DNA of 64,000 bases, from assembly GCA_020161145.1 (NCBI GenBank), contig JAIUPQ010000003.1, positions 248,001 through 312,000 on the forward strand. Direction: 5' to 3'. Position 1 is the first letter of the stretch, and each line of letters opens with the position of its first letter. This DNA comes from Pseudomonadota bacterium (GTDB lineage: Bacteria; Pseudomonadota; Gammaproteobacteria; Burkholderiales; Burkholderiaceae_C). Below are positions 38,159 through 45,549 of the stretch, piece after piece. Both the position numbers and the translations under genes were made by a program. Under the pieces are notes generated by a model that was not told where the DNA came from, made no database searches, and saw nothing but the letters and a program-made list of their open reading frames with translations.

Positions 38159-39340
38159 ATGATCCGCATCTCCACCGCCCAGACCTTCACCAACGGCGTG
38201 ACCAACCTGCAGCGCAAGCAGATCGACCTGTACGAGACCAACGACCAGCTCACCAGCGGCCTGCGCGTGCGCAAACCCAGCGACGACCCCACCGCCGCCG
38301 CCCAGGCCGAGCGGGCCCGCGCGCTGCTGCAGCGCACAGAGGCGGCCAAAACGGCCACCGACGCCAGCCGCGTCTCCATGCAGCTGTCCGAATCGGCGCT
38401 GGGCAATGCGGGCGATTTGCTGCAGGAGGCGCGCGAGCTGGTGATGGGCGCCGGCAACGGCAGCTACAGCGACGCCGAGCGCAAAGACCTGGCCAGCCGC
38501 ATCAAAGGCATCCGCGACCAACTGCTGAGCGTGGCCAACCGCAGCAACGGCGCGGCCGGCTACGTGTTTGCCGGCCAGGGCGCCAGCCAGCCGCCGTTTC
38601 TGGACGGCCCGGGCGGCGTGCGCTATGTGGGCCTGTCGGGCCAGGTGCAGGTGGCCAGCGACGAGCCGCTGCCGCTGACGCTGGACGGTGCCGGCATCTG
38701 GCTGGCGGCGCGCGGCGGCAACGGCGTCTTCGAAACCCGCGCCACCAGCAGCGGCGCCTGGATCGACGCCGGCCGCGTCACCGACCCCGCCGCCGTCACC
38801 GGCGACAGCTACCAGATCAAGTTCAACCCGGGCGGCACCTACGACATCCTGAAGAACGGCAACCCCACCGCCGTCACCAACGCCACCTTCGCCAGCGGCC
38901 AGGCCATCGAAGTGGACGGCCTGGCCGTCACCATCACCGGCAGCCCGTCAGCAGGCGACACCTTCGACATGACCCCGGCGCAGCCCGACACCTCGGTGTT
39001 CGACGCGCTCGACCAGATCGTGGCCGACCTGAGCACCCCCGGGCGCAGCGGCGCCCAGGTGACCCAGGCCGTGCAGTCCGGGCTGGCCGCCATCGACGCC
39101 GTTGCCGGCCACATGCAATCGGCCCGCGCCATGACCGGCGAGGTGCTGGTGCGCATCGACCACATCCAGAGCCGCAACGACGACATGACCTTGTTTGCGC
39201 AAAGCACCCGCTCGGCCGCCGAGGACCTGGATCTGGTCAAAGGCCTCTCCGACTTCCAGGCCCAGCAGATCGGCACCCAGGCCGCCATGCAGAGTTATGC
39301 GCGCATCCAGCGCATGACGCTGATGGATTACCTGCGCTGA
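38159..39340 (+). CDS. flgL: Flagellar hook-associated protein FlgL
   Basis: Second junction protein joining FlgK to the filament, 393 aa. It has the flagellin-like N-terminus (TNLQRKQIDLYETNDQLTSGLRVRKPSDDP) and C-terminus (LSDFQAQQIGTQAAMQSYARIQRMTLMDYLR). It ends the flgG-flgL run; an HDOD gene follows after 21 bases on the same strand and may be co-transcribed. Confidence 0.96.
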   Translation: MIRISTAQTFTNGVTNLQRKQIDLYETNDQLTSGLRVRKPSDDPTAAAQAERARALLQRTEAAKTATDASRVSMQLSESALGNAGDLLQEARELVMGAGNGSYSDAERKDLASRIKGIRDQLLSVANRSNGAAGYVFAGQGASQPPFLDGPGGVRYVGLSGQVQVASDEPLPLTLDGAGIWLAARGGNGVFETRATSSGAWIDAGRVTDPAAVTGDSYQIKFNPGGTYDILKNGNPTAVTNATFASGQAIEVDGLAVTITGSPSAGDTFDMTPAQPDTSVFDALDQIVADLSTPGRSGAQVTQAVQSGLAAIDAVAGHMQSARAMTGEVLVRIDHIQSRNDDMTLFAQSTRSAAEDLDLVKGLSDFQAQQIGTQAAMQSYARIQRMTLMDYLR

Positions 39341-39361
39341 GTCTCTTTCTATTGCCGCCCC

Positions 39362-40477
39362 ATGCTCGACCATCAACTCCTCGCCAGCACCCCGGTTTTC
39401 AACGCCAAACGCCAGGCCGTCGTCGCCCGCCTGACCGTGCACCCGCAACCCGGCTTCGATGCGGGCGCGCTGGCCGCCGCCCTGACCGAGGCCTGGCCCG
39501 ACGAGCTGGGGCCGCTGTGGCTGAACGTGGCCGGCGAGGCCGCGCTGACCGCGCTGCACGCGACGCCCCTGCCGGCCCACGTGGGGCTGGAGGTGCCGAC
39601 CTTCATGGCCGCCGACCTGCCGGCCACCGCCACGCCGCGCCTGGTCAAAGGCCAGCAACTGGGCCGCCTGACGCCCGAGGTGCTGAGCCGCTTTGGCCAT
39701 GCGCTGGTGGACGTGGGCGACGCCCCGCCCGCCCTGCCCTGGAGCCTGGCCGGTGCCCAGACCGTGGCCGAAGCCCACACCGCCTGGCAGGCCGGCGCCC
39801 GCCACGTGGTGGGCTGGCCGCTGGGCGATGCGCCCGATGGCGCCGTGGCGCGCAAAGACATCCCGGCCAGCGTGGCGGTGGTGATGGAGCTGATGCAACT
39901 GGTGGATCAGGACGCCAGCGGGAACCAGCTCGAAGCCGTGCTGCGCCGCGACCCGGCGCTGGCCTACCGGCTGCTGCGCTACATCAACTCGCCGGGGTTT
40001 GGCCTGTCGGTGGAGATCACCTCGTTCCAGCACGCGCTGATGGTGCTGGGCTACAGCCGGCTCAAGCGCTGGCTGGCCTTGCTGATGACCAGCGCCATCG
40101 ACGCCCCCGACCTCAAGCCACTGCTCACGCTGGCCGTGCAGCGCGGGCTGCTGATGGAGCAGATGGCCCGCACCAGCGGCGACGCCAGCCTGGGCGGCGA
40201 GCTGTTCATCTGCGGCGTCTTCTCGCTGCTGGACCGCATGCTGGGCCAGCCCTTTGCCACGCTGCTGCCCAAGCTGCCCGTGCCCGAGGCCGTGGCCCAG
40301 GCGCTGGATGGCGGCAACGGCCCCCACCGCCCCTGGCTGGACGTGGCCCTGGCCGTCGAAGCCGGCCTGCCACTGGACGTGCGCGCCGGCATCGACGCGC
40401 TGATGATGGCCCCCACCGACCTCAACGCCGCCGTGCTGGCCAGCTTGCGCGGGGCGTGGCAGATGCGGGTGGATTGA
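39362..40477 (+). CDS. EAL-like/HDOD signalling protein (YuxH type)
   Basis: Protein of 371 aa. Residues 1-180 resemble a degenerate EAL phosphodiesterase domain without the catalytic EAL/DDFG residues. Residues 190-370 are an HDOD domain (VVMELMQLVDQDASGNQLEAVLRRDPALAYRLLRYINSP and ALMVLGYSRLKRWLALLM). Such proteins act in motility and c-di-GMP-related signalling without enzymatic activity. Its place directly after flgL fits a motility role; the partner is not known. Confidence 0.85.
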   Translation: MLDHQLLASTPVFNAKRQAVVARLTVHPQPGFDAGALAAALTEAWPDELGPLWLNVAGEAALTALHATPLPAHVGLEVPTFMAADLPATATPRLVKGQQLGRLTPEVLSRFGHALVDVGDAPPALPWSLAGAQTVAEAHTAWQAGARHVVGWPLGDAPDGAVARKDIPASVAVVMELMQLVDQDASGNQLEAVLRRDPALAYRLLRYINSPGFGLSVEITSFQHALMVLGYSRLKRWLALLMTSAIDAPDLKPLLTLAVQRGLLMEQMARTSGDASLGGELFICGVFSLLDRMLGQPFATLLPKLPVPEAVAQALDGGNGPHRPWLDVALAVEAGLPLDVRAGIDALMMAPTDLNAAVLASLRGAWQMRVD

Positions 40478-40494
40478 GCGGGTGGACTGACCCG

Positions 40495-41247
40495 CTACGC
40501 CACCATCGCCGGCCGGTCGGCCAGCGCATAGCGCGGCGCCCCGTCGCCGCCGGCCGCGGCCCAGCGCTGGGCACCCATTTGCTGGGCGGCAAACCAGCTC
40601 TCGTCGCCATCGCGCAGCAGCGAGCCGTCGCTGCAGGCCTCCAGCGCCAGCGGCAGCTCCACGTGCGGCAGCTCCCACTCCAGCACGTGCAGGCCCAACT
40701 GGCCCGCCTCGGTGCGCATGCGATCCCATTGCGCACGCGCACCGCCCTTGGCATTCCAGCTCCACTGCATGCCGTCGCGCAGCACCAGGTCCACGGCCAC
40801 GCCGTACTGGTGCAGCGACTCCCAGGGCTCGGCGTTGGTCACCTTGGCGCCGGCTGCGGTGCGGCCTTTGGCATACAGCATGCGCTGGCGCTCGGGCGTG
40901 CGGTAGCCCTCGAACACCTGAAACGGCAGCTCGGCCGCGTTCAGCGTCTGCAGCAGCTGCACCACCGGCCCGCGCAGCCGCGGGTGCAGCAGCGCCAGAT
41001 CGCGGTCGGGCAGCAGCAGCGCGGCATCGGTGGGCGGGCCCGTGCGCAGCGGTGCCACGACGGGCGGCGGCTCTGCGGCAGCGGCCCGGGTCTGGCTGCC
41101 GACGACCGGCCACTCGCTGACCAGCTCACTCCCCTCGCGCCAGCAGCGCGTGGCGCCGGCCAGGAGGTTGAATGCAATCAGTTGCTGCACCTCGTCCGCC
41201 GTCAGGTTGGCGGCCAGCGGCTGGCGGGTGATGAAGGTGGTGCTCAT
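40495..41247 (-). CDS. M15-family peptidase
   Basis: Probable peptidoglycan L-Ala-D-Glu or D-Ala endopeptidase, 250 aa. The catalytic core in residues 110-210 has FEGYRTPERQRMLYAKGR, SLHQYGVAVDLVL with the zinc ligands His and Asp, and ELPHVEL with the third His. No signal peptide is seen, so it may act on recycled fragments or be released by lysis, like phage endolysins. A lipoprotein gene lies 24 bases upstream on the same strand. The same fold occurs in the unrelated Rhs toxin C. Confidence 0.8.
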   Translation of the reverse strand: MSTTFITRQPLAANLTADEVQQLIAFNLLAGATRCWREGSELVSEWPVVGSQTRAAAAEPPPVVAPLRTGPPTDAALLLPDRDLALLHPRLRGPVVQLLQTLNAAELPFQVFEGYRTPERQRMLYAKGRTAAGAKVTNAEPWESLHQYGVAVDLVLRDGMQWSWNAKGGARAQWDRMRTEAGQLGLHVLEWELPHVELPLALEACSDGSLLRDGDESWFAAQQMGAQRWAAAGGDGAPRYALADRPAMVA

Positions 41248-41271
41248 GACAGTCTCCCAGGTAGGTATGGA

Positions 41272-42318
41272 TCAATGGTCGGCCAGCAGGCTTTGCCAGG
41301 CCGCCAGCCGTTCGTCGGAGGTGCCGCCGTCCAGCGCCAACACGGTGTGCATCACCTGGCGGGCGGCGGTGGGGTCTTTGAAGCGCTGCTGGGCCTTGTC
41401 CTGCCGCAGCAAGATGGCCTTGACGGGCTCGGTGCCGCGCCCCGGCAGCATCCGCACGGCGGCCATCGCCTCGTCGTCGCTCAGTCCGTCGATGGCGGCC
41501 AGCAGCTCGGTGCGGGGCGCGATGCGCCGCACATCCGCCTTGCCCACCTCGCTGAACACCTTGATGTCGCCGTTTTCATCGGCCTCGGCCTTGCTCTGCT
41601 CCACCGTCTTGTTGGTCAGGCGCTTGACCTCGGCGTGGGTGCAGATGCCGGCCAGCCGCTCCAGCGCCACATAGGCATCGGCGAAATGGGCCGGCATCTG
41701 CGGCTTGGGCGCCGTGCCCAGCAACTGCGCGGCCCGGCTGTCCACCGCATCCAGCGTCAGCCGCTTGACGTTGGCCGCATTGGGCGCGGCCAGATAGGCG
41801 CTGCCGATGTTGGCGTTGAAGCCCGTCCACGCCACGCCCAGTGCGCCGTAGCCTGCGGTCAGCGCCTCGCTGGCGCCGCCCAGCCCCAGCAGCGCCGTGC
41901 CCAGGTTGCTGATGACGTTGTAGTTGCTGGTGTCCAGCTCGCTGCGCTGCTGGCGCGCCTCGATGCGGCCGAACCAGCGCACGCAGTGCAGTTGCACCAG
42001 GGCCACGCCCTGGCGCACGTAGTTGGCCACATCGGCCTTGCCGTCGGGGTTGGCCTTGGCCTTCTGGAGCGCCGCGAAGTAGGCCAGCGCCACATCGGCC
42101 GACGCCTGATACGACTGGCGGGCCAGCGCTTCCTCCTGGCTGCGCGCCTGCGCATCGGCGGGCAGCTCCCCGGCGCCCGGCGCGTCCTGCCGGTGCAGCG
42201 GCGTGGGCGTCAACTCATGCTGCAAGCCCATGCCGGCACAGCCGGCCAGCCCGGCGACCAGCGCCGCCAACATGCCCAGCCGCACACCGCAGCGGGCCAG
42301 GGTATTGCGCTTGTCCAT
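41272..42318 (-). CDS. Lipoprotein of unknown function
   Basis: 348-aa protein with a signal peptide and lipobox (LVAGLAGCAGM, Cys near residue 27). The mature part is mostly helical and shows no catalytic motif. It carries a central hydrophobic stretch (NVISNLGTALLGLGGASEALTAGYGALG). The second residue of the mature lipoprotein is Ala, which suggests outer-membrane sorting by the Lol rule. It probably forms an operon with the M15 peptidase downstream. I do not recognise the family. Confidence 0.75.
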   Translation of the reverse strand: MDKRNTLARCGVRLGMLAALVAGLAGCAGMGLQHELTPTPLHRQDAPGAGELPADAQARSQEEALARQSYQASADVALAYFAALQKAKANPDGKADVANYVRQGVALVQLHCVRWFGRIEARQQRSELDTSNYNVISNLGTALLGLGGASEALTAGYGALGVAWTGFNANIGSAYLAAPNAANVKRLTLDAVDSRAAQLLGTAPKPQMPAHFADAYVALERLAGICTHAEVKRLTNKTVEQSKAEADENGDIKVFSEVGKADVRRIAPRTELLAAIDGLSDDEAMAAVRMLPGRGTEPVKAILLRQDKAQQRFKDPTAARQVMHTVLALDGGTSDERLAAWQSLLADH

Positions 42319-42404
42319 GCTCGTGTCCTCCCAGGTTGTCCTGTGAGGGCAATGTAGGCAGACCGAGGGGCGGTGACATCCTCCAAAGGGAGGATGCGCA
42401 GGGG

Positions 42405-42575
42405 TCAAGACGGATCGAGTTCGCACACGCGCTGGACGAAGCGTGGCGCCAGCACTGCTACAAAGTCATGCTGCTTACCGGCGGCCAAAACGAAGCCACG
42501 CTGCGGTTCTACGGGCGTGCGGGCTTCGACCGCCAGGGCAAGCAGGCATTTGCAGCCAGGCCTGCGGCCGGCGCG
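42405..42575 (+). pseudogene. GNAT acetyltransferase 3' fragment
   Basis: A short plus-strand frame reads FAHALDEAWRQHCYKVMLLT, then GQNEATLRFYGRAGFDRQGKQAF, the typical last 55 residues of a GNAT N-acetyltransferase (the acetyl-CoA-proximal NEATLRFYxRAGF motif). The front of the domain is absent and the lipoprotein gene lies immediately upstream on the other strand. It is a truncated remnant at the edge of the graveyard region. Confidence 0.65.
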
Positions 42576-42624
42576 ATGGGGCGCCGGCCGCAGGTCAGAG
42601 ACAACCCAACCTTCCGAGGTGCCC

Positions 42625-42930
42625 ATGTGCCGCAACATCAAGACGCTGTTCAACTTTGAGCCCCCAGCCACCGAGCTGGAGATTCGCGACGCATCGCTGC
42701 AGTTCGTGCGCAAGCTCAGTGGGTTCAACGTGCCGTCGCAGGCCAATCGCGAGGCGTTCGATCGCGCCGTGGAGGAGGTGGCGGTGGCGGCGCGCGCACT
42801 CATCGCCGGCCTGGTCACGTCGGCCCAGCCGCGTGACCGGGCGGTCGAAGCCGCCAAGACCAGTGCACGCTCTCATGCGCGCTTCGAACGCAACCCAGTG
42901 AGTCCAGCGCACCATGAGCTAGACGCTTGA
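42625..42930 (+). CDS. DUF2277 family protein
   Basis: Small conserved protein of 101 aa, opening MCRNIKTLFNFEPPATELEI, with LQFVRKLSGFNVPSQANREAF and a final RDRAVEAAKTSARSHARF. These are the family hallmarks; function is unknown. GAGG lies a few bases before the ATG. It is probably intact, unlike its neighbours, and overlaps the start of the broken TfoX-C gene. Confidence 0.85.
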   Translation: MCRNIKTLFNFEPPATELEIRDASLQFVRKLSGFNVPSQANREAFDRAVEEVAVAARALIAGLVTSAQPRDRAVEAAKTSARSHARFERNPVSPAHHELDA

Positions 42931-43183
42931 AGACCTCCCCAACCTGGGGCCGAAGTCCGCCGCCATGCTGCGGCGCGCGGGGATTCACAGCCCGTCCGAT
43001 CTGCGCCGCCTGGGTGCGGTGGCCGCCTACTGTCACGTCAAGCGAACCGGCGCGAAGGCCAGTCTGAACTTGCTTTGGGCCTTGGAGGGTGCCCTCACGG
43101 GCCAGACCTGGCAGGTAGTCGCCAAGGTGGATCGAACCCGTTTGCTGCTTGCGCTCGAAGACCATGAGCAGGAGCGAGGTTGA
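42914..43183 (+). pseudogene. TfoX C-terminal domain protein with early stop
   Basis: The frame reads M-S-stop-TLEDLPNLGPKSAAMLRRAGI and continues to a normal end, about 90 codons. This matches stand-alone TfoX_C proteins (helix-hairpin-helix-like), which begin with a similar short N-terminus before LPNLGPKS. A TAG at 42920-42922 sits where a CAG or AAG codon is expected, one base change away. Translation could only begin further in at a non-standard site, so the gene is probably inactive. Confidence 0.7.
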
Positions 43184-43280
43184 GTCTTGCGGATCAGGTT
43201 CGTGAACCCCTTTGAGCTGCCAGCGAGGCGAAAGCCGTCACCTGGGCGGCAACTGCAGGCCGCTGACCTTGGCCGCCCCT

Positions 43281-43513
43281 TTGTCAAATGTCCACTGGAG
43301 TTCCCCCATTTCGCGGACATTTTTTGACTGAAGAAGGAGTCCGAGATGCCCAAGAGCAAGCCGCCGAATTCGGTGGGGTTTAAGCAACAATTGGTGGAGT
43401 TGATGCAAGCTGGCCGCGCACCGACAGAGCTGGCCCGGGAGTTCGGCGTATCAGCCCAGAGCATCAGCACCTGGGTGACGCGCTGCAGCCGATGCAGGGC
43501 GGCCACTACCTAG
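43281..43513 (+). mobile_element. IS3-family left-end remnant with truncated orfA
   Basis: A TGTCC...GGACA-flanked end sequence (43281-43328) resembles an IS3-group terminus. GAAGGAG and a 55-codon frame from 43346 follow. The product opens MPKSKPP and carries the helix-turn-helix of OrfA (TELAREFGVSAQSISTWV), then leaves the family after WVTRC at about 43485. The rest of orfA, orfB and the right end are missing, so it cannot move. Confidence 0.75.
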
Positions 43514-43825
43514 CAATCGCTGGGGCGCTCAGGCCTTGTACGTGCAGAGCGGCAATCTGATGGCGGTCGGTCAGGGTCAGGTGTGAGTAGTGCGTTCCCA
43601 TGGCGGCATCACGTTACCGGATGCGGGGTGTCGCACTTCAAACTTGAGTCGGCCCAGGTCAGGTGAAGACCGACCTGCGAACCGGTGCCGTGCGCGAGAA
43701 CAACTACGGGCGTCCGGCACTCACGAACGACAAATTAAAGGTCAACTACTGATGTCCGCGCAATCACTATCTGACAGGCTCCGGCAGAAGCTACAGGTAG
43801 CCTTGAACAAGTTACTGCGATGCGC
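43514..43825 (+). other. Degenerate stretch with possible toxin tail (cassette F)
   Basis: No complete gene is seen. One frame ending at 43752 gives about 33 residues closing GAVRENNYGRPALTNDKLKV and two more residues. That TGA overlaps an ATG (TGATG), the coupling style of toxin-immunity pairs elsewhere in the window. A reading MSAQSLSDRL from that ATG is echoed by MSAQRADAQS at 43826, hinting at a small duplication or frameshift at the front of the next gene. Confidence 0.3.
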
Positions 43826-44173
43826 ATGTCCGCACAAAGGGCTGATGCGCAGTCATCTGCTCGGTGTGAGATCAGATTTTCTGACAAAAGCACGGAGCGA
43901 TTCAGGAGGTTCCTGCAAAGTCTGGCGAACGCCAATCCATCGTCGGTCTATGTGTGGACGCCGCGCACCATAGATTGCGGGGTTCTTCTGGTGCCTTCTC
44001 TTGACGCAATCAAATTCGACTTTGACTTCACCATCAATGACGAGGGGATTCTTGCCTTCACAACCAGCGATCTTGCTGATAGCTTGTTGCTGGATTTCTC
44101 GAGCACGCCTGCAGGAGAGCAAGTTTTGGCGGTCGAAACTCAGGGGCCGAACTGGGCGAGAGCGGTCTACTGA
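43826..44173 (+). CDS. Hypothetical protein, immunity-like
   Basis: 115-aa soluble acidic protein with no signal peptide or membrane helix. Distinct blocks are EIRFSDKSTERFRRFLQSLA, VYVWTPRTIDCG and DFDFTINDEGILAFTTSDL. It looks like a complete fold and has the size and composition of cytoplasmic immunity proteins, but I cannot name the family. It lies amid toxin-tail, DUF4265 and Rhs fragments. The ATG lacks a good ribosome site. Confidence 0.5.
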   Translation: MSAQRADAQSSARCEIRFSDKSTERFRRFLQSLANANPSSVYVWTPRTIDCGVLLVPSLDAIKFDFDFTINDEGILAFTTSDLADSLLLDFSSTPAGEQVLAVETQGPNWARAVY

Positions 44174-44182
44174 CTTTGATAA

Positions 44183-44329
44183 ATGATGGGTGATGCAGTC
44201 AAGATCAATTTCCGTATAATTCCTGGTGAGGATGGATACCCTCCGATTGCTGCATAATAATTTTGGGTAAACCAGATGGATGGCGGCTATGTCCTTGAAA
44301 GCACTCCGTTCTTTGAAACCGCCCCTTGA
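44183..44329 (+). pseudogene. DUF4265 fragment with tandem stop codons
   Basis: The frame starts ATGATG and reads GDAVKINFRIIPGEDGYPPIAA, then TAA TAA at 44255-44260. It continues in phase with FWVNQMDGGYVLESTPFFETAP before TGA. The two halves together match the N-terminal half of DUF4265 proteins, which occur as immunity-type genes beside polymorphic toxins. Two consecutive in-frame stops and the missing C-terminal half mark it as dead. Confidence 0.65.
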
Positions 44330-44348
44330 CCTATATTTATAGGGTGCA

Positions 44349-44480
44349 ATGCCTATGTTTGGCCCCGACGAAGATACATGGAAACGCATGAGCCCTTTGG
44401 CAAAGAAAGTTTACTGGGCAATTGTTTTTATATTCGTAGCAAGTTGGATATCCCTATTTGTTTATTACGTTTTTCGATGA
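44349..44480 (+). CDS. Small membrane peptide
   Basis: 43-aa frame: a charged N-terminus (PDEDTWKRMSPLAKK) and one membrane helix (VYWAIVFIFVASWISLFVYYVF). Such peptides occur as immunity or cargo genes in toxin arrays. There is only a weak GGGTG before the ATG and no known family. It lies between the DUF4265 fragment and the Rhs fragment. Confidence 0.4.
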   Translation: MPMFGPDEDTWKRMSPLAKKVYWAIVFIFVASWISLFVYYVFR

Positions 44481-44511
44481 AACTATTGGGATGATCGAAG
44501 GGTCACTTTGA

Positions 44512-44835
44512 CTTTCGTCACGCGGGCTCACGGATCAGATCAGCCGGCAGAAGCTGCACTTTGACTACTTTGCCAATGGCCTCGTGGTCCAAAGTGTGGA
44601 CATCACCGGCGGGGTGCTCACCACCTACGGCTACGACAACGCGGGCAACCGCACCGATGAGGCCTACAGCCAGTTCACCAGCGTCATGCAGAACGGCCAG
44701 GCCGTCTACAGCGCCGTCAACCTCTGGCAGAACAGCGTCATCCGGTACGACGAGCTGGGCCGCATCCGCCACGTCAAAGACCCCACGTTCGATCTCATCT
44801 ACCACGAAGGCGCCGTGGGCAACCGCCGCGGGTGG
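44512..44835 (+). pseudogene. Rhs core fragment, internal part
   Basis: About 108 codons of open frame with YD-repeat character: TYGYDNAGNRTDEAYSQF and IRYDELGRIRHVKDP, ending near IYHEGAVGNRRG. This segment belongs further upstream in an Rhs core than the copies at 16-22 kb. It lies on the opposite strand to them. Both ends are abrupt, and the right end lies about 10 bases from the lutC stop codon. It has no start signal and no toxin. Confidence 0.8.
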
Positions 44836-44844
44836 TTCAGCCCC

Positions 44845-45549
44845 CTACCCCGCCACCACAATATGCAACCGCCTCGGCCCATGCGCCCCCAGCACCAGTT
44901 CACCCTCGATGTCGGTGGTGCCACTGGCACCCGTGACGAGGTTGGCGTTGCGCGGAGGGCGCTGGCCGGCCACGGCGTCGGCATAGTCTTCCAGGTAGGC
45001 CAGCACGTCTTCGGCGCGCAGCAGCACCACTTCGTGCGACGGCAGAAAGTGTGTCAGCACGGGGGACTCGGGGCTGCTGTGGAAGACCAGCGAGCCGGTT
45101 TCGGCAATGCCCCAGCGGGCCTGGGCCACGGCCACGGCTTCGTCGCTGGCCAGGGCGTCGTGCAGCGTCAGGCCTTGCCAATCCAGCGCCCGCAGCGCGG
45201 CAGCCGGTTGCAGCGCAATGACGGGCGGCAGGCCTTGCGCCGTGAGGTAGGCGCGCACGGCCTCGGGCCACTGCGCGGGGCTGGCCACGCGGGCCACGGT
45301 GGCGCCTACCTTGGGCGTGGTAGCGCGGGCGATGAAGGCGTCCAGCAGGCCGGGGGCCAGCAGCGCCGGGCGGGTGGCGGCCACGCCGGCCAGCAGCGCG
45401 TCGGCCTCGCGGCGCAGGGCTTCGGGGTCGGGGTGGTGCAGCGCCAGCGCGCCGCGCACGGCCGACAGGATCTTGGTGCGGCTGTCGATATCGGGGAGGT
45501 TGACCCCTCGCTCGGCGGGCCGCGGACTGCTTTGAAATGGCTCGCTCAT
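44845..45549 (-). CDS. lutC: Lactate utilisation protein C (LUD domain)
   Basis: Third subunit of the LutABC L-lactate oxidation system, 234 aa. The LUD domain shows GIAETGSLVFHSSPESP and LPSHEVVLLRAEDVL, and the C-terminal NLVTGASGTTDIEGELVLGAHGP signature is intact, so the nearby Rhs junction did not damage it. The ATG overlaps the lutB stop by 4 bases. It is the last gene of the lut operon. Confidence 0.93.
   Translation of the reverse strand: MSEPFQSSPRPAERGVNLPDIDSRTKILSAVRGALALHHPDPEALRREADALLAGVAATRPALLAPGLLDAFIARATTPKVGATVARVASPAQWPEAVRAYLTAQGLPPVIALQPAAALRALDWQGLTLHDALASDEAVAVAQARWGIAETGSLVFHSSPESPVLTHFLPSHEVVLLRAEDVLAYLEDYADAVAGQRPPRNANLVTGASGTTDIEGELVLGAHGPRRLHIVVAG

Noticed and set aside
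40495-41247. Chromosomal M15 peptidase considered as source of the Rhs M15 toxin
   Set aside because: The two share only the zinc-ligand pattern; flanking residues and length differ, so no direct relation can be claimed.
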